Below, in pieces: positions 22,502 through 23,497 of a stretch of 23,497 bases of DNA. Made by a program: the position numbers and the translations under genes. Within the stretch, counting starts at the first letter, position 1, and each line of letters opens with the position of its first letter. The stretch spans positions 1 through 23,497 of the forward strand of contig JAIRTS010000084.1 in assembly GCA_031254795.1 (NCBI GenBank). The letters are read 5' to 3'. This stretch comes from Treponema sp. Lineage in GTDB: Bacteria > Spirochaetota > Spirochaetia > Treponematales > Breznakiellaceae. The notes beneath the pieces are model-generated. The model was not told the origin of the DNA, ran no database searches, and saw nothing but the letters and a program-made list of their open reading frames with translations.

Positions 22502-23419
22502 TTACATAACCACACGGGAAATATTGAGCTTCGAAAGATCCATCTGCCCAAAACCCGCCGCCGCCGCGAGACGTATGCACTCGATCTCCCCCTGCTTGCG
22601 CCCGACCAGCATGGACGCCGCCGTGTCAGCCGCCACAATATCGGGCGATATGATAAGCGAGCCTATCTGCGCGACATCGGACAGCGACCCTCCCCGAGGC
22701 CCGTTTCTGGTTATAACGCGGTAGGCGTCGACAACATTAAGATTCGGCTTCTTGGCGTACAGAAAATCCGCGATGCAAGTCTGGAGTCCGTTTGAGTGGT
22801 ACGTCCGCCGGTTCCAGACACAGCCCATAAGGTTTTTCATTGAGCCGGTAAGCCCCGCGCCCCCGTGGTGTTTCAGCACAGGCACATTTATCATCACATC
22901 GCACTCAAGGAACGCCTCGTGTATCATCGCCTCCTTCAGCCGCCTTCCGTTGAACCTGACCCGCTGATAATAACCCTCCCGTTCCGCCGGGGCGAGCGTC
23001 GCGCCGGCGGCGGTCGCCGCGGCGAGAATGCCGCTGTTTCTGGCGCTGCTCTCCCAGTAATCAAGGGAATGATCCACGATAAGAACCCTTCGCGCCCCCG
23101 CGTCCCGGCAATGCCTGACCACCGCCGCCACCAGTCCCGGCGAAGTGTTCGCCGCGTACTCAGGGGACAGATCCCAGGACATATTGGGCTTTATGACAAC
23201 AGTCTGGCCGTTTTTAACAAACCGCCCCATGCCGCCAAGAAGCCGCATCCCCCTGTCGAACATCGCCTCCGGCGTTCCCCCCCGCACCGCGACAAGGTCG
23301 GGATACCCGCCCTCCTGAGCCGCGAGAAGCGCCCCCTCCCGAACCCCTTTGGGCAAAAGAAGCAACCCCGCGCCAACGCCAATAGCGGCCGATTTTTTTA
23401 AGAACTCGCGCCTGTCCAT
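22502..23419 (-). CDS. DUF362 family protein with Tat signal peptide
   Basis: A 305-residue protein starting at ATG 23419, supported by GGAGG seven bases upstream. It begins MDRREFLKKSAAIGVGAGLL, a textbook twin-arginine signal, with cleavage probably near residue 32-36 after ALLAAQ. The remainder matches the DUF362 (PF04015) pattern: VVIKPNMSWD, HCRDAGARRVLIVDHSLD, MINVPVLKHHGGAGLTGSMK and NLMGCVWNRR. No ferredoxin cysteines are present here; the iron-sulfur clusters are in the next gene. The biochemical function of DUF362 is not established as far as I know. The stop is separated from the fusion gene start by one base, so translation is coupled. A 23-codon extension to 23488 is not supported. 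Confidence 0.88.
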   Translation of the reverse strand: MDRREFLKKSAAIGVGAGLLLLPKGVREGALLAAQEGGYPDLVAVRGGTPEAMFDRGMRLLGGMGRFVKNGQTVVIKPNMSWDLSPEYAANTSPGLVAAVVRHCRDAGARRVLIVDHSLDYWESSARNSGILAAATAAGATLAPAEREGYYQRVRFNGRRLKEAMIHEAFLECDVMINVPVLKHHGGAGLTGSMKNLMGCVWNRRTYHSNGLQTCIADFLYAKKPNLNVVDAYRVITRNGPRGGSLSDVAQIGSLIISPDIVAADTAASMLVGRKQGEIECIRLAAAAGFGQMDLSKLNISRVVM

Positions 23420-23497
23420 ATATAACCTCCGTAAAATTGGATTTGTTCGACAGCCTGAAAACAAACGAACCCGCCGTCCTTTCGCCATTCATCCCCG
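23420..23497. other. Upstream region of the DUF362-Tat operon
   Basis: Only 78 bases are visible before the window ends. A ribosome site (GGAGG on the minus strand, about 23427-23431) is clear; no convincing promoter is seen, so the operon may begin outside the window. Confidence 0.45.

Noticed and set aside
1..23497. CRISPR array
   Set aside because: No regularly spaced direct repeats of 24-40 bases and no cas genes; repeats found are hairpins, IS ends or short coding repeats.

Overview
The window looks like a piece of a treponeme chromosome, most like the higher-GC termite-gut or environmental Treponema lineage. This is inferred from a fragment of the Treponema-type parallel beta-helix surface repeat (855-1160), a decayed CsgG-like secreted protein of the kind treponemes carry, a small aromatic-ended outer-membrane barrel, a spirochaete-style lipobox, and a tRNA gene without encoded CCA. 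No rRNA or species marker is present, so genus is an inference. Most of the window is moderately GC-rich. 19.8-23.4 kb is clearly GC-richer, and several genes between 10 and 15 kb are strikingly AT-rich.

Layout. 1-1160: remnants only: a broken IS200/IS605 TnpA, the 3' end of an IS256-family transposase and a surface-protein fragment. 1161-5041 (+): rlmD/rumA-like 23S rRNA m5U methyltransferase translationally coupled to btuF, then btuC and btuD, a corrinoid/iron-chelate ABC importer; the promoter suggests a leaderless mRNA. 5007-7685 (-): small OMP, long uracil phosphoribosyltransferase, TPR lipoprotein; the TPR gene overlaps btuD tail to tail. 7686-7811 holds divergent promoters. 7812-9829 (+): an Rrf2-family cysteine-containing regulator and a three-module membrane protein of unknown function.

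9830-15035 is an accessory zone: an AT-rich SAM methyltransferase, a frameshifted CsgG-like gene, strong hairpins of IS200/IS605-end type, a decayed open region, an EFR1-type ferredoxin remnant fused end to end with a broken OMP gene, a degraded IS5-family element with readable terminal repeats, and an intact gene for a GEK1/DTD2-type D-aminoacyl-tRNA deacylase, a family normally archaeal and plant. The last lies between imperfect 18-bp inverted repeats.

15167-19439 (+): an orphan half ABC exporter with a degenerate catalytic site, a CAU-anticodon tRNA, and transketolase. 19824-23419 (-): a compact operon, DUF362 protein with a Tat signal, then a NapH-NapG-like fusion carrying six 4Fe-4S motifs and an internal Tat-like motif, then tatA and tatC. 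Here a minimal Tat translocase travels with its probable substrates; this is the most system-like locus in the window. The DTD2-like gene is the most unexpected single gene.
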